A stretch of 64,000 bases of DNA from NCBI RefSeq assembly GCF_000262465.1, contig NZ_CM001489.1:6986540-7050539 (forward strand), written 5' to 3'. Shown piece after piece: positions 24,921 through 34,446 of the stretch. A model generated the notes under the pieces. It searched no databases and was not told the DNA's origin. It worked only from the letters and a program-made list of their open reading frames with translations. The translations under genes were made by a program, and so were the position numbers. The stretch is from Frankia sp. QA3 (GTDB lineage Bacteria > Actinomycetota > Actinomycetes > Frankiales > Frankiaceae). How positions within the stretch are numbered: position 1 is the stretch's first letter; each line of letters starts with the position of its first letter.

Positions 24921-27788
24921 ATGTCCGGCTTCCTCGACGACCAGGGCGGGAGTGACGCACCGATGTCCCACCCATCCGGTCAGGACGCCACCACCGACGG
25001 CGGGGCCGACCGTCGTCCCGGACCTGGGTCCGCGGAGCCGACCCAGGTCGGCCCCTACCGGCTGCTGCGCCGGCTCGGGGCGGGCGGGATGGGCACGGTC
25101 TACCTGGGGGAGAATCCCGCCGGCGGGCGGGTGGCCGTCAAGCTGATCCGGCCGGACCTCGCCCGCCTCGCCGAGTTCCGGTCGCGGCTGAAGCAGGAGG
25201 CCGACAACGCCCGCCGGGTGGCCCGGTTCTGCACCGCCGCGGTTCTCGACGTCGACATCACCGCCGAGCAGCCGTACCTGATCACCGAGTACGTCGACGG
25301 TCCGACGCTGGCCGAGGCGGTGGTGGGGCGTGGCCCGCTGAGCCCGGCGGAGCTGCACCAGCTCGCGGTGAGCATGACGACCGCGCTGATGGCCATCCAC
25401 CGGGCCGGCATCGTGCACCGCGACCTCAAGCCGTCCAACATCCTGCTGTCCCGGCTCGGCCCCAAGGTCATCGACTTCGGCATCGCCCGCGCCCTGGACA
25501 CCGCTCCCAGGCTCGATCACGATCGCCTCCGCCCGGACCGTCAGCTCGGGACGCCGGCCTTCATGGCACCCGAGCAGGCCCGGGGCGATCAGGTCACCTC
25601 CGCGGCGGACGTCTTCGCCTGGGGCGGGGTCCTCATCTACGCCGGGACCGGCCGCTACCCGTTCGGCGCAGGGCCGACGGCGGGGCTGCTGTTCCGGACC
25701 GTGAACGAACCGCCCGCGCTCGACGGGTTCGAGGACAGCCTGCGCCCGCTCGTCGAGGAGGCGATGCGCAAGGTCGCCGCGGACCGGCCCCGCGCCGAGG
25801 AGCTCTACGCCCGCCTGCTCGACCTGCGCGCCGATGCCCCGGTCGCGGTCCCGCAGCTGCCGCTGTCACTGTCCGAGGTGACCGCGCTCATCCGGCCGCT
25901 GAACACCACCCCGCCCGGGGCCCGGCCGCCCGCCACCCCGGCCGGGGAGGCGCCCGCGGACGCCAGGGGCCCCATCACCCCCGTCACGGGTCATCAGCCT
26001 GTCGGGCTGCCGCCCGCGTTCCCGGTGACGCCCGCACGCGACGGCGTTTCGGGCCCGCTGCCGCCCGCGGACCCCGCGGACGGCTCCGGCCCGCCGGCCG
26101 CGGACGCCGGGCGCGGGCCGTCCGGACTGGTCGGCGAGGCGTCCCCGTCGGGTCAGCATCCCGTCTGGCAGCCGGCCGACCGGTGGCGGACCAGCCCGCC
26201 GGACTCCGCCGACGGGCTGGTCACGGTCTGGACCGAGATCGGGTCCCGCGGCCGCGGCAGCGTCGGCGAGCAGTCGCCGGGCGATGGTGCCGGCGGGGTG
26301 TCGGGGGGCGTCGCTCCCGGTTCGCACCCCGCGGCCGGAGCCGCAGCGGGAGCGGGAGCCGCAGCGGGAGCGGGAGCCGCGGCCGAAGCGAGAGCCGGGG
26401 CGGGTACCGGCGGTGGGGATGTCGCGGGGTGGCCCGCCGACGGTGCCTCCGGGGCGGGCGCCGGGGCCGGACCGCGGGCGGCGGACCGCGGGCGGCGTCG
26501 CTCGGGCCGGCCGTGGCTGATCGCCGCGGCCGTCGCCGTCATCGCCGTCGCCGCGGGCCTGATCGTGGTGCTCGCCGGCCGCGGCGGGAACGGGCCGGCC
26601 GCGACGAGCGTGCCCGACGCGGTCGCCGCCCGCGCGATCACGCTGCAGGACGAGGACAGCGGGCTCGCCCGCCGCCTCGCCCTGGCCGCCTACACCGCCG
26701 CGCCGGGCTCGCCCGCCACCCGCACCGCGATGATCGCCCTGTTCGGCGCCGAGGTCGTCCCCAGCACCGTCGACGCCGGACCCGGCGCCGTGCTGTCGGC
26801 GGCGGTCAGCCGGGACGGGCGCCGGGTCGCCACCGGCGGGACGGACGGCGTCATCACCGTGTGGGAGGTCAGCGGGCGGACCAAACTCGTCCGGCTCGGC
26901 TCCGTGACGAGTACCGGCTGGATCGGGACGCTCGCCTTCAACGGCGGCGGCGACCTGCTCGCCTCCGGCGGCACCGACGGCGCGGTGCGGCTGTGGAACG
27001 TACACGACCCGGCCCACATCCGCCGCTGGTCCGTCGCCAGGCTGCACACCGACGCCGTGCGCACCGTCGCCTTCAGCCCGGACAGCAACACCCTCGCCTC
27101 CGCCGGGGCCGACGGCGTCCTCGCGCTGTGGAACGTCACCGACCCCGCCGACCCGACGCAGCGCTCCCGTGCCGACACGGCGACCGGCGGGGTGTACGCC
27201 GTCGCGTTCGCCCCCGACGGCCGCACTCTGGCCCTCGCCGGGGAGGACGGCACGGTGCGGCTGTGGAACATCCGCGACGCGGCCCGCCCCACGCCGGGCG
27301 CGGTCCTGCGGGGGCACACCCGCGCGGTACGCGCCGTGACCTTCACCGGCAACGGCGCCCTGCTCGTCAGCGGCGGCGTCGACGCCACCATCCGGCTGTG
27401 GGACGTGCGTGACCCCGGGCATCCCGTCCCGCAAGCGGTCATCCCCGGGCAGCTCGGCGCGGTCGCGAGTGTGGCCCACGGCGCCGACCCCGCGGTCGTG
27501 GCGTCCGGCGGCGACGACGAGACCGTGCGCCTGTTCGACGTCACCGACCCCGCCGCGCCCGTCACGCTGACGCAGTGGCACGGGCACACCCGCCCGATCA
27601 GCAGGGTCACGTTCGTCGCCGGCACCGGGATCGTGCTGTCCGCCGGGCACGACGGCACGCTGCGGCTGTGGGAGGCCGAGCCGGGCCGGCTCGCCCGCGC
27701 CGCCTGCGCGGACCCGGCGAATCGGATCACGTCGGCGGAGTGGACCAACGCGTTCGCGTCGATGCCCTACCGACCCCCCTGCTCCTGA
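24921..27788 (+). CDS. Receptor-like Ser/Thr protein kinase with extracellular WD40 propeller
   Basis: This is a 955-aa kinase. The kinase domain covers about residues 45-300: P-loop GAGGMGTV, VAVKLI lysine, HRDLKPSN near 165, DFG near 187, and LGTPAFMAPEQARG. A Pro/Ala/Gly-rich linker leads to one membrane helix (LIAAAVAVIAVAAGLIVVLAG, about 533-553). The outer part has about seven WD40 repeats from 625 to 940, most ending in VRLWN or IRLWD. Unlike the repeats at the left end of the window, these are diverged. ATG 24963 is an alternative start. It should phosphorylate Ser/Thr in response to an outside or wall signal; targets are unknown. Confidence 0.92.
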   Translation: MSGFLDDQGGSDAPMSHPSGQDATTDGGADRRPGPGSAEPTQVGPYRLLRRLGAGGMGTVYLGENPAGGRVAVKLIRPDLARLAEFRSRLKQEADNARRVARFCTAAVLDVDITAEQPYLITEYVDGPTLAEAVVGRGPLSPAELHQLAVSMTTALMAIHRAGIVHRDLKPSNILLSRLGPKVIDFGIARALDTAPRLDHDRLRPDRQLGTPAFMAPEQARGDQVTSAADVFAWGGVLIYAGTGRYPFGAGPTAGLLFRTVNEPPALDGFEDSLRPLVEEAMRKVAADRPRAEELYARLLDLRADAPVAVPQLPLSLSEVTALIRPLNTTPPGARPPATPAGEAPADARGPITPVTGHQPVGLPPAFPVTPARDGVSGPLPPADPADGSGPPAADAGRGPSGLVGEASPSGQHPVWQPADRWRTSPPDSADGLVTVWTEIGSRGRGSVGEQSPGDGAGGVSGGVAPGSHPAAGAAAGAGAAAGAGAAAEARAGAGTGGGDVAGWPADGASGAGAGAGPRAADRGRRRSGRPWLIAAAVAVIAVAAGLIVVLAGRGGNGPAATSVPDAVAARAITLQDEDSGLARRLALAAYTAAPGSPATRTAMIALFGAEVVPSTVDAGPGAVLSAAVSRDGRRVATGGTDGVITVWEVSGRTKLVRLGSVTSTGWIGTLAFNGGGDLLASGGTDGAVRLWNVHDPAHIRRWSVARLHTDAVRTVAFSPDSNTLASAGADGVLALWNVTDPADPTQRSRADTATGGVYAVAFAPDGRTLALAGEDGTVRLWNIRDAARPTPGAVLRGHTRAVRAVTFTGNGALLVSGGVDATIRLWDVRDPGHPVPQAVIPGQLGAVASVAHGADPAVVASGGDDETVRLFDVTDPAAPVTLTQWHGHTRPISRVTFVAGTGIVLSAGHDGTLRLWEAEPGRLARAACADPANRITSAEWTNAFASMPYRPPCS

Positions 27789-27897
27789 CACGACCGCTCC
27801 CGGAGTGATCTTCGGCCCCCGCGCGACCCCGTAGCCGGTCACCGGCGGTGGCCACACTAGCCTCGGCGGTAGGGATCCCGTCCGGCGAGGAGGTTGG

Positions 27898-28230
27898 ATG
27901 CTCGCGCCGCTCACCGACGGCCCGCCGCCCGCGGGCTACAGCCGGGAGGGCGCGCTCGGCTCGGTGTACCGGACCAACGGCGTGCCGGGTACCCGTCCGC
28001 TGTATTCCTGCCTGATCGGTGCCGACTCCTTCCCCTCGCTGCTCGCGGACTGCGAAGGCCGGCAGGTGGTCGGGGTACTCGGGTGGGTCTACGGCGCGCG
28101 GCCGGCGACGCCCGCCACGGCGGTGCTCTACCGGTGCCACACCGGCCAGAATGATCACTTCGCCTCGCGCGACCCCGCCTGCGAGGGCCGCATCGTGGAG
28201 GGCACCCAGGGTCATCTGATCATTGGCTGA
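27898..28230 (+). CDS. Small protein with lectin-like or DUF5648-like repeats
   Basis: This is a 110-aa protein with GAGGAGG just before the ATG. It has two similar halves: SVYRTNG then PLYSCLIGADSFPS, DCEGRQVVGVLGWVYG; and TAVLYRCHTGQNDHFASRDPACEGRIVEGTQGHL. The pattern Y-C, D-F-S, CEG, V-G-LG resembles repeats in secreted actinobacterial proteins, with four cysteines that could pair. No signal peptide is visible, which is odd for such a protein; the true start might lie upstream or it may be truncated. Function unknown. Confidence 0.65.
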   Translation: MLAPLTDGPPPAGYSREGALGSVYRTNGVPGTRPLYSCLIGADSFPSLLADCEGRQVVGVLGWVYGARPATPATAVLYRCHTGQNDHFASRDPACEGRIVEGTQGHLIIG

Positions 28231-28302
28231 CGGTCACCGCCGCGGCGTGGGCCGCCGGTACGGGCGCGGTAGGACCGCCCAGCCGGTGTCAGACGCGTCG
28301 GG

Positions 28303-28827
28303 GTGAGAAAGACTGCAGGTGTGAACGGTGAGGTAGGGCCCTCGGTGCTGAGGGTCGAGGACTTCGGGCCGGCCTGGGAGCCGGGGCGGTTCGAACTCGG
28401 TACGGATGGCCCGCGGGCGATCCTCGCCGGCGTCGACGGCTCCCGCACGGCGATGCGCGCGGCGGCGTTCGCCGCGGGTCTCGCCCGCCGACAGTCGTCC
28501 CGGCTCGTCGTCGTGTACGTGGCGTCGCCGTCGGTCTGGGCGGCGCTGTCCCCGGCTCCGGCCGGGGAGGCGGTCCAGCAGGTCATCGACTCGATCGCCG
28601 CCGAGGTGCGCTCGTCGATCCAGGAGCGCTCCGAGGAGCTCGGCGTACCGATCCGGTTCCTCGTCCGCGCCGGTGACCCGCTCGACGGGATCAAGCGCAG
28701 CGCCGCCGAGGTGCAGGCCGACATGGTCGTCGTCGGCGCGTCCGAGAGCGCCGGGCACCGGCTCATCGGCTCCCTGGCGAGCCGGCTGGTCCGCAGCGGC
28801 CTGTGGCCGGTGACCGTCGTCCCGTAG
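28303..28827 (+). CDS. Universal stress protein (UspA family)
   Basis: This is a single-domain USP of 174 aa. ILAGVDGSRTAMRAAAFAAGLAR forms the first strand and helix. The ATP-binding signature GASESAGHRLIGSLASRLVRS (G-2x-G-9x-G-S type, somewhat diverged) precedes the final strand WPVTVVP. GTG at 28303 or 28321 can start it; the first 30 residues lie outside the fold. USPs respond to starvation and stress, often binding ATP. Confidence 0.87.
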   Translation: MRKTAGVNGEVGPSVLRVEDFGPAWEPGRFELGTDGPRAILAGVDGSRTAMRAAAFAAGLARRQSSRLVVVYVASPSVWAALSPAPAGEAVQQVIDSIAAEVRSSIQERSEELGVPIRFLVRAGDPLDGIKRSAAEVQADMVVVGASESAGHRLIGSLASRLVRSGLWPVTVVP

Positions 28828-28972
28828 CCTCCGTCGGCCGTCTCCAGACGAGGGTGGTTCGTGCCGGCGATCGGGCAGTTCTGTCTTCCCCGGCGGCTCT
28901 GTTTCTCCCCAGGGCGGGCGTGCGAGTCTGATATCCGGACGTCACGCATGCGCAGCCGCCGACGGGGGCGTA

Positions 28973-29670
28973 ATGGGAACGCTTCGAATCAATATTGCGC
29001 GCGGCGACGATCTCGCGCATCCCACCATCATGTCCGAATGGAGCAATGACGCCATCGCGCTCGCCTGGAGCGCCGGGCCGAGCGGGAGGTACCTCTCCCT
29101 GGCCTGGACGGGGAACGACCCCGCGCACCGGCTCAACTTTGCCATCTCGTGGGACGGCGTGAGTTTCGGCAAGTACGAGACGTGGGTGGAACGATACCGC
29201 CCTCGGTGGCCCCGCGCTCGCGCATAACAAGTGGGGGCGACGTGATCGCGTGGACCGGAGGCGGGGGGTTGGGCGGGGGTCCGCCGGACGGGCGCCTGAA
29301 CGTCATCGTTCCCGGGCGCAAGCGGGCGCTGCTGCCGTGGAAGAGCATCACCGCGCCCGCGCTGGGGGCCGATCCCGGCATGTTCTCCCCGAATCGGCTC
29401 TACCTCGCCTGGGTGGACCAGGCCGGATACCTCTGGGCCTCCTATTGTCTGTATGACAACATCGAGGAGCTGGCCGACCCGGCGCGGCGGCAGCGGATTG
29501 AGACGAACGGCGTCGCCGAGCGTTCCTTCACCAGTCCGTCGCTCGGTTTCAGCGGAAATCAGCTCTTCCTGTCGTGGGCTGGCGTGGACAAGAGGCACAC
29601 CGTCAACTTCAAGGTACTGGAGGGGGTCGGGGTCGGCGGCGTCTACCTGACGGACGGCATGCCGCTGTGA
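28973..29670 (+). pseudogene. Frame-disrupted sialidase/lectin-like propeller protein
   Basis: Three frames together spell one protein. The first part (MGTLRINIARGDD, YLSLAWTGNDPAHRLNFAIS, DGVSFGKYETW) ends near 29190. IPPSVAP and ALAHNKWG follow in two other frames within about 40 bases. The remainder is open from about 29237: GDVIAWTGGGG, NRLYLAWVDQAGYLW, NQLFLSWAGVDKRHTVNFKV. Repeats of LYLAWTG and LNV-S-DG-FG are typical of secreted actinobacterial carbohydrate-binding propellers. No signal peptide is seen. Two compensating shifts in a short stretch may be sequencing errors or decay. Confidence 0.65.
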
Positions 29671-29788
29671 CCGTCCGAGCCGCGGAGTGAATCCGCTGCG
29701 CGGTGCCGCAACAGCGCCGGCGCGATAACGGGCGGCCCGGTGGAACTCCGGCTCCGGTTCCCGACCGCGCGGCGGTTTCCCCGGCGGC

Positions 29789-30922
29789 TCAGTGCCGGGC
29801 GGTCCGCGGACGCGGGCGCGGCCAGGCGCGGGTGTCGCGCGGTTCCACGTACGGTTCGACGCCCTCGTCGAGGCCCGCGGCCATGGCCCGCGCCCGGGCG
29901 ATCTCGGCGTCGAACTCCAGGCCGAGCAGGATCGCCAGGTTCGACAGCCACAGCCACACCAGGAACACGATGACGCCGGCGAGCGTCCCGTAGGTCTTGT
30001 TGTAGGACCCGAACGTGGCCACGTAGACGGCGAACGCCCCCGACGCGACCAGCCAGATCGCGACGGCCAGCACGCTGCCCGGCGTCAGCCAGCGAAAGCC
30101 GTGCGGGCGCACGTTGGGCGTGCTCCAGTACAACAACGCGATCATCGTCGTGATGATGAGCACGAGCACCGGCCACTTCGCGATCGACCAGGCGGTGATC
30201 GCCTCGTGGCCCAGGCCGATCGCGGTGCCCGCCTGCTCGGCGAGCCCGCCGCTGAACACGACGATCACCGAGCTGACCGCGAGCATCACCACCAGGACGA
30301 TCGTGATGAGCAGCCGCAGGGGGGCGATCTTCCAGACGGGCCGGCCCTCCGGCATGTCGTAGACCGCGTTCGCGGCGCGGATGAACGCGGCGATGTACCC
30401 CGAGGCGGACCACAGCGCGCCGGCCACGCCGAGGAGCGCGACGACCCCGCCGGACCCGGCGCTGTCGCGCAGCCCGTTCACGGCGTCGTGCAGGATGTCG
30501 CGCGCGGCGCCCGGCGTGAGCTGCTCGATGTTGCCGAGGATGCGGTCCGTCGCCGACCTGCCGAGGACCCCGACCAGCGACACCAGCACGAGCAGCGCGG
30601 GGAAGACGGCCAGCACCCCGTAGTAGGTCAGCGCGGCCGCCCGGTCGGGGAGGTCGTCGTCCATGAACTCGCGGACCGTGCGGCGCAGCACCCCGAACCA
30701 GGAGCGCCGCGGCAGCTCGGTGGCGTGCCCCGGCCCGTCGGCCGCCCGCACGGCCGCCACCGCCTGATCCCGCAGCGTCGCCTGGTCCGGCACCACCACC
30801 GCTCCCGGTGCCCGCGCGGTTCCGGCATCCGGGCCGGCACCGGCCCCGTCACCGGCATCAGTGCCCGGTGCGGCAGCGGCTCGCTGGCCGGTGGGCCGGC
30901 CGTCCCGGCGACGCCGTCTCAT
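29789..30922 (-). CDS. YihY/BrkB-family inner-membrane protein
   Basis: This is a 377-aa protein with a disordered N-terminus (about 80 residues) and six membrane helices. The family pattern is clear: DDLPDRAAALTYYGVLAVFPALLVLVSLVGVLG, LWSASGYIAAFIRAANAVYD, LLYWSTPNVRPHGFRWLTPGSVLAVAIWLVAS and YGTLAGVIVFLVWLWLSNLAILLG, in pieces. It was once annotated as RNase BN; the present view is an envelope protein of unclear role. Its ATG lies ten bases after the stop of the LapA-domain gene, so the two form an operon. Confidence 0.9.
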   Translation of the reverse strand: MRRRRRDGRPTGQRAAAAPGTDAGDGAGAGPDAGTARAPGAVVVPDQATLRDQAVAAVRAADGPGHATELPRRSWFGVLRRTVREFMDDDLPDRAAALTYYGVLAVFPALLVLVSLVGVLGRSATDRILGNIEQLTPGAARDILHDAVNGLRDSAGSGGVVALLGVAGALWSASGYIAAFIRAANAVYDMPEGRPVWKIAPLRLLITIVLVVMLAVSSVIVVFSGGLAEQAGTAIGLGHEAITAWSIAKWPVLVLIITTMIALLYWSTPNVRPHGFRWLTPGSVLAVAIWLVASGAFAVYVATFGSYNKTYGTLAGVIVFLVWLWLSNLAILLGLEFDAEIARARAMAAGLDEGVEPYVEPRDTRAWPRPRPRTARH

Positions 30923-30932
30923 CGCGGGCCTG

Positions 30933-31592
30933 TCACCGGGCCGGGCGGTGCAGCGTCTTGGCGGGCTTGCCGGCCGGCGGATCCGCGGAGACCGGCCGAT
31001 CGGCCGGGGTGGCCGCGGTGCCGCGCCGGGCCACCTTGCGGAGCTGGATCATGCGGCCGACACCGGGGATCGCGACGAGGAGCGCGCCGGCGACCGCCGA
31101 GAACAGCATCGCGACGGCGAGCGGGAGCGACCCGTGCGCACCGAGGAAGGACAGCTTCACGTCGTCCTGGTTCTGCAGGATGAAGATCAGCAGAAGGATG
31201 AGGACGAGCGCGAACAGCAGCAGCGTCGTCCAGACGCGGCTGGTGCGCGTCACCGGGATAGGCGTCCGCTCGCCGCGGCCGCCCCGCCCCCGACCCGGCC
31301 GCCGTGGCTCGCCCGGCGCGGCGGTCGGCGGGGTCGTCGACCTCGGCGCAGTGGTCGGCGTCGGGTACTGCCCCGGCGCCGCGGCGGCCGGGTCGCCGGG
31401 TGGAGGCACCTGGCCGTACGGGGGAGCGCCGGACGCCGGCGGCGCCGGGAACGCGGCGGCCGGGGGCGGCGTACCGGTCGCTAGCTGCGGGGCGGGGATG
31501 GGCTCGGTGGTCGACACCGGCGAGCCCGCAGGGCCGCTCCCGGCTCGCGGGGCACCGCTCTCGGGCGGTGCGGGGGTGGGCGGTGTGGTCAT
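30933..31592 (-). CDS. LapA-domain (DUF1049) membrane protein
   Basis: This is a 219-aa protein. A Pro/Ala-rich cytoplasmic N-terminus of about 115 residues precedes two helices typical of LapA: WTTLLLFALVLILLLIFILQNQDDV, then LSFLGAHGSLPLAVAMLFSAVAGALLVAIPG, ending in a basic GRMIQLRKVARR segment. Family members take part in lipopolysaccharide assembly in Gram-negatives; in actinobacteria the role is not known. First gene of the operon with YihY. Confidence 0.85.
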   Translation of the reverse strand: MTTPPTPAPPESGAPRAGSGPAGSPVSTTEPIPAPQLATGTPPPAAAFPAPPASGAPPYGQVPPPGDPAAAAPGQYPTPTTAPRSTTPPTAAPGEPRRPGRGRGGRGERTPIPVTRTSRVWTTLLLFALVLILLLIFILQNQDDVKLSFLGAHGSLPLAVAMLFSAVAGALLVAIPGVGRMIQLRKVARRGTAATPADRPVSADPPAGKPAKTLHRPAR

Positions 31593-31691
31593 GGCCGCTC
31601 TCTACCCAACCGCCCGGACCATATCCCACCTTTAGGGTGGCCGTACGTAGTCTGTCTGTGGTCTGACGGCAGGCCGCTGCGGGCGGTCACG

Positions 31692-32165
31692 TCACGGCTG
31701 AGTGGTGGTGCCCGACGAGTCGAGGCCGGTGGTGGGGGCGGGCGCCGGCACGGTCGCGCCCGGCGTTGCCGCGGTGCCGTCCGAACGCAGGCCCGAGCCG
31801 GTGTCGGCGGTCGCGGTCGGGGAGAGCGGCGCCGACGGCGGCGCGGTGGGGGTCGCCGTGGCCGACGGATCTCCGGTGCCGGTCGGCGTCGGGGCCGGCG
31901 TGGGTGTCGCGGTGCCGGTCGGCGTCGCGGTGGCGTGCCGTGGCGTGGGCTTGGTCGCCACGGAGTTCGCGTCCGACTTGTCGTCCGCGGTCGACTGCGT
32001 GGTCTGCGCCGAGCGGCGGTTCTGCGCGACGCGCTCGGGTAGCGGCCGGACCAGCAGGTACAGCGTCACCGTCAGCAGGAAGAACACCACCAGGGCGATG
32101 GTGGAGCGGCGCATGTGGATCGACTGCAGGAACTGGACCGTCCGCAGCGAGGACAGCGACGTCAT
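31692..32165 (-). CDS. Membrane-anchored Thr/Pro/Ala-rich protein of unknown function
   Basis: This is a 157-aa protein. A basic N-terminus (MTSLSSLRTVQFLQSIHMRR) leads to one helix (STIALVVFFLLTVTLYLLV), then a charged segment and a long extracellular tail dominated by Thr, Pro and Ala (TPTGTATPTPAPTP), a typical wall-spanning or O-mannosylated stretch. The tail shows no domain. It lies 31 bp after the MscS gene on the same strand, so it may belong to that operon. Confidence 0.65.
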   Translation of the reverse strand: MTSLSSLRTVQFLQSIHMRRSTIALVVFFLLTVTLYLLVRPLPERVAQNRRSAQTTQSTADDKSDANSVATKPTPRHATATPTGTATPTPAPTPTGTGDPSATATPTAPPSAPLSPTATADTGSGLRSDGTAATPGATVPAPAPTTGLDSSGTTTQP

Positions 32166-32196
32166 GCGCGAGACCGCCTGGTCGGGTCGGGGCCGG

Positions 32197-33111
32197 TCAT
32201 GATGAGGTGGGGGCTGCGGTGTCGAGATCCGTGGGCACGATGATGCCCTCCCGCAGCAGGGCGGTGCCGATGCGCGCCCGCAGGGTTCGGCCGACCTCGA
32301 ACTGCCGGCCCGGCTGGGTGCGGGCCACCACCCTGATCTTGAATTCGTCGAGGTCCATGCTCTCCACCCCCATCACCGTCGGGGCGTCGAGGAGCAGGTC
32401 GTGCAAGGTCTCGTCCGCGTACGCCTCGGCGCCGACCCGGTTGAGCAGGTCGCTGACGGTGGTGAGGTCCGCGGTCGCCGGGATGGGCACGTCGACGATG
32501 GCGCGGGCCCAGTCCCGGGACAGGTTGATCACCTGGACGATCTGCCCGTTGGGCGTGGTGACGACCTCGCCGCTGGACGTCCGGATCCGGGTGATGCGCA
32601 GCGTGACCTCCTCCACCGTGCCGGTCGACCCGGTCGACGGCCCGCCGGCGACCATCAGGCGGACCAGATCGCCGAACCCGTACTGGCGCTCGGCGATGAT
32701 GAAGAACCCGGCGAGGATGTCCTGCACGATCCGCTGCGCGCCGAAGCCGAGGGCGACACCGACGATCGTCGCCGGCGCGACGAAGCCGGTCAGGGGAACG
32801 CCGAAGCGCTGCAGGACCAGCACCGCCGCCAGGCAGTAGACGATGACCAGCACGGTCCAGGTGAGGACCTGGGCCACGGCGTGCCGGTGCTTGGCCGCCT
32901 CCGTGCGCGCTACCCGGTCGGTCCCCGTGGCCGGCACGTCGATCCGGCTGGTGACCCGGTCGCCGAGCCAGGTCGCCAGCCGGGTGAGCAGCGCCGCCCC
33001 CGTCACCAGCAGCACGATCTCCAGGCCGCTGCCGCGGGCCCAGTGACCGATGTCGCTCAGCGGGGCGGACGCCGTTATCACGGGCGTGGACGCGCCGGAA
33101 GCGCTGATCAT
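32197..33111 (-). CDS. MscS-family mechanosensitive channel
   Basis: This is about 304 aa from ATG 33111 (a GTG at 33183 would add 24 residues; neither start has a clear ribosome site). It has helices near 31-48 and 80-102 and the pore helix VAPATIVGVALGFGAQRIVQDILAGFFI. The MscS beta-domain signature then follows: YGFGDLVRLM, GTVEEVTLRITRIRTSSGEVVTTPNGQI in pieces. The alpha/beta C-terminus (GVESMDLDEFKIRVVARTQ) is also typical. It should open on membrane tension to release solutes after hypo-osmotic shock. Confidence 0.9.
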   Translation of the reverse strand: MISASGASTPVITASAPLSDIGHWARGSGLEIVLLVTGAALLTRLATWLGDRVTSRIDVPATGTDRVARTEAAKHRHAVAQVLTWTVLVIVYCLAAVLVLQRFGVPLTGFVAPATIVGVALGFGAQRIVQDILAGFFIIAERQYGFGDLVRLMVAGGPSTGSTGTVEEVTLRITRIRTSSGEVVTTPNGQIVQVINLSRDWARAIVDVPIPATADLTTVSDLLNRVGAEAYADETLHDLLLDAPTVMGVESMDLDEFKIRVVARTQPGRQFEVGRTLRARIGTALLREGIIVPTDLDTAAPTSS

Positions 33112-33401
33112 GCGGTCCGACGGGACGGGCGCGGGCCGCGCGGGCGGGTCTCGCGCGCGGGCGACGGTCCGTCCGGGCGACACCCCCGGGCGGGCGGCCG
33201 CGGACGGGTCGTCGCCGGCGGCGCCGGCCGGGGCTGTCGAAGTCCGCTCACCCCCGCAAACCTACCCTCGGTCTACCCAACGGGTTCACATCGGACCGGG
33301 GCCACCTGGGCGCTCCCCGCCCCCGGCACGGTTGCGGTCCGCGTCGACATCGGCCGGGAGATCGGGGATCCTGAACGAGTTGCCTGGTGGAGGGGGTCAG
33401 G

Positions 33402-34280
33402 ATGTTCGGGAGGTTCGGCCGAGGCCGATTCGGGGCCGCCGATGACCGGCCGGACTACCCCGCGGGCCCTCCCGCGAGCCGCCGCGAGCCGGCACCGGGG
33501 CCCTACGACCTCGCCGACGCGCCGAACGATCGGGTCCGCCGGCTGGACCTGGGCTCGCTCGTCGTCCCGGTGCCGGACGGCGTCGCCGTCGACCTCCGGG
33601 CGGATCCGGACACCGGCCGCGGCCTCGCCGTCGAGGCGAGCGCCGGTCGGGCGGCGATGACGCTTGCCGCCTACGCCGCGCCGAAAAGCCACGGCCTGTG
33701 GGACGAGACCCGCGCCGAGCTGCGCGGATCGCCCGCCGAGCTGCTCGCGGGCCTCACCTCCTGGACCGGGCCGAGGACGTGTGGCCCGGTCGAGGAGACG
33801 GTCGGCGAGTGCGGGGTGGAGCTTCGGTTCACGGCCGAGACGCCGCCCCGCGGGGAGGCCTGGCTGGTGCGCGTGCTCGGCTTCGACGGGCCGCGCTGGT
33901 TCCTCCGGGCGACGGTCGCGGTGCCGGTCGCGGCGTCGGCCGACGCCGACGTCCTCGTCGACGACGTGCTGCGCGGGGTGATCGTGCTGCGCGGCGGGCG
34001 GGCGGCCCCGCGCGGGGCCGCCCTGCCGCTGCGCCAGCCCACCGACCGGGCCGGCGAGCCGCCCGGCGTTCCCGCCGTCGCCCGCCACGGCGCCCCCGAC
34101 GACGGCCGTGACGACGGCCGTGACGACGGCCGCGACGACAACCCGGACGGCGACCTCGACGGCGAGTTCGGTCGGATCCGCCCGTCCGGCGCCATCGTCC
34201 TGGACACCCGGGGGATCAACCGCGAGGTGATCGGCGCCCCGGTCGGCGGTCTCAGCCGCAACCTCACCACCTGGGGCTGA
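33402..34280 (+). CDS. DUF3710-family protein
   Basis: This is a 292-aa soluble protein conserved in actinobacteria. The core (RRLDLGSLVVPVPDGVAVDL, GLWDETRAELRGSP, GEAWLVRVLGFDGPRWFLRA, VLRGVIVLRG) fits DUF3710. The ATG at 33402 has GGAGGGGG at good distance; a start 15 bases earlier would put that site inside the gene. The tail has a DDGRDDGRDDGRDD acidic repeat. Family function is unknown. In other actinobacteria it lies near dut and DUF3159 genes, but not here. Confidence 0.8.
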   Translation: MFGRFGRGRFGAADDRPDYPAGPPASRREPAPGPYDLADAPNDRVRRLDLGSLVVPVPDGVAVDLRADPDTGRGLAVEASAGRAAMTLAAYAAPKSHGLWDETRAELRGSPAELLAGLTSWTGPRTCGPVEETVGECGVELRFTAETPPRGEAWLVRVLGFDGPRWFLRATVAVPVAASADADVLVDDVLRGVIVLRGGRAAPRGAALPLRQPTDRAGEPPGVPAVARHGAPDDGRDDGRDDGRDDNPDGDLDGEFGRIRPSGAIVLDTRGINREVIGAPVGGLSRNLTTWG

Positions 34281-34446
34281 GGTCCGAGCGTCGCGGGTGG
34301 CCGTCGCCGTCCGCGGCCGCTCCTGCTGATCGGCCCGTGGGCGTCGGGTTGTTCCGCCTGTACACAGGGGCCCCTCGGGCGGCTGATCCGGAGCGTGGCG
34401 GCAGCGATGCTGACAGGGTCGGATCCGGCCGTGTTGGGAGGCAGCG

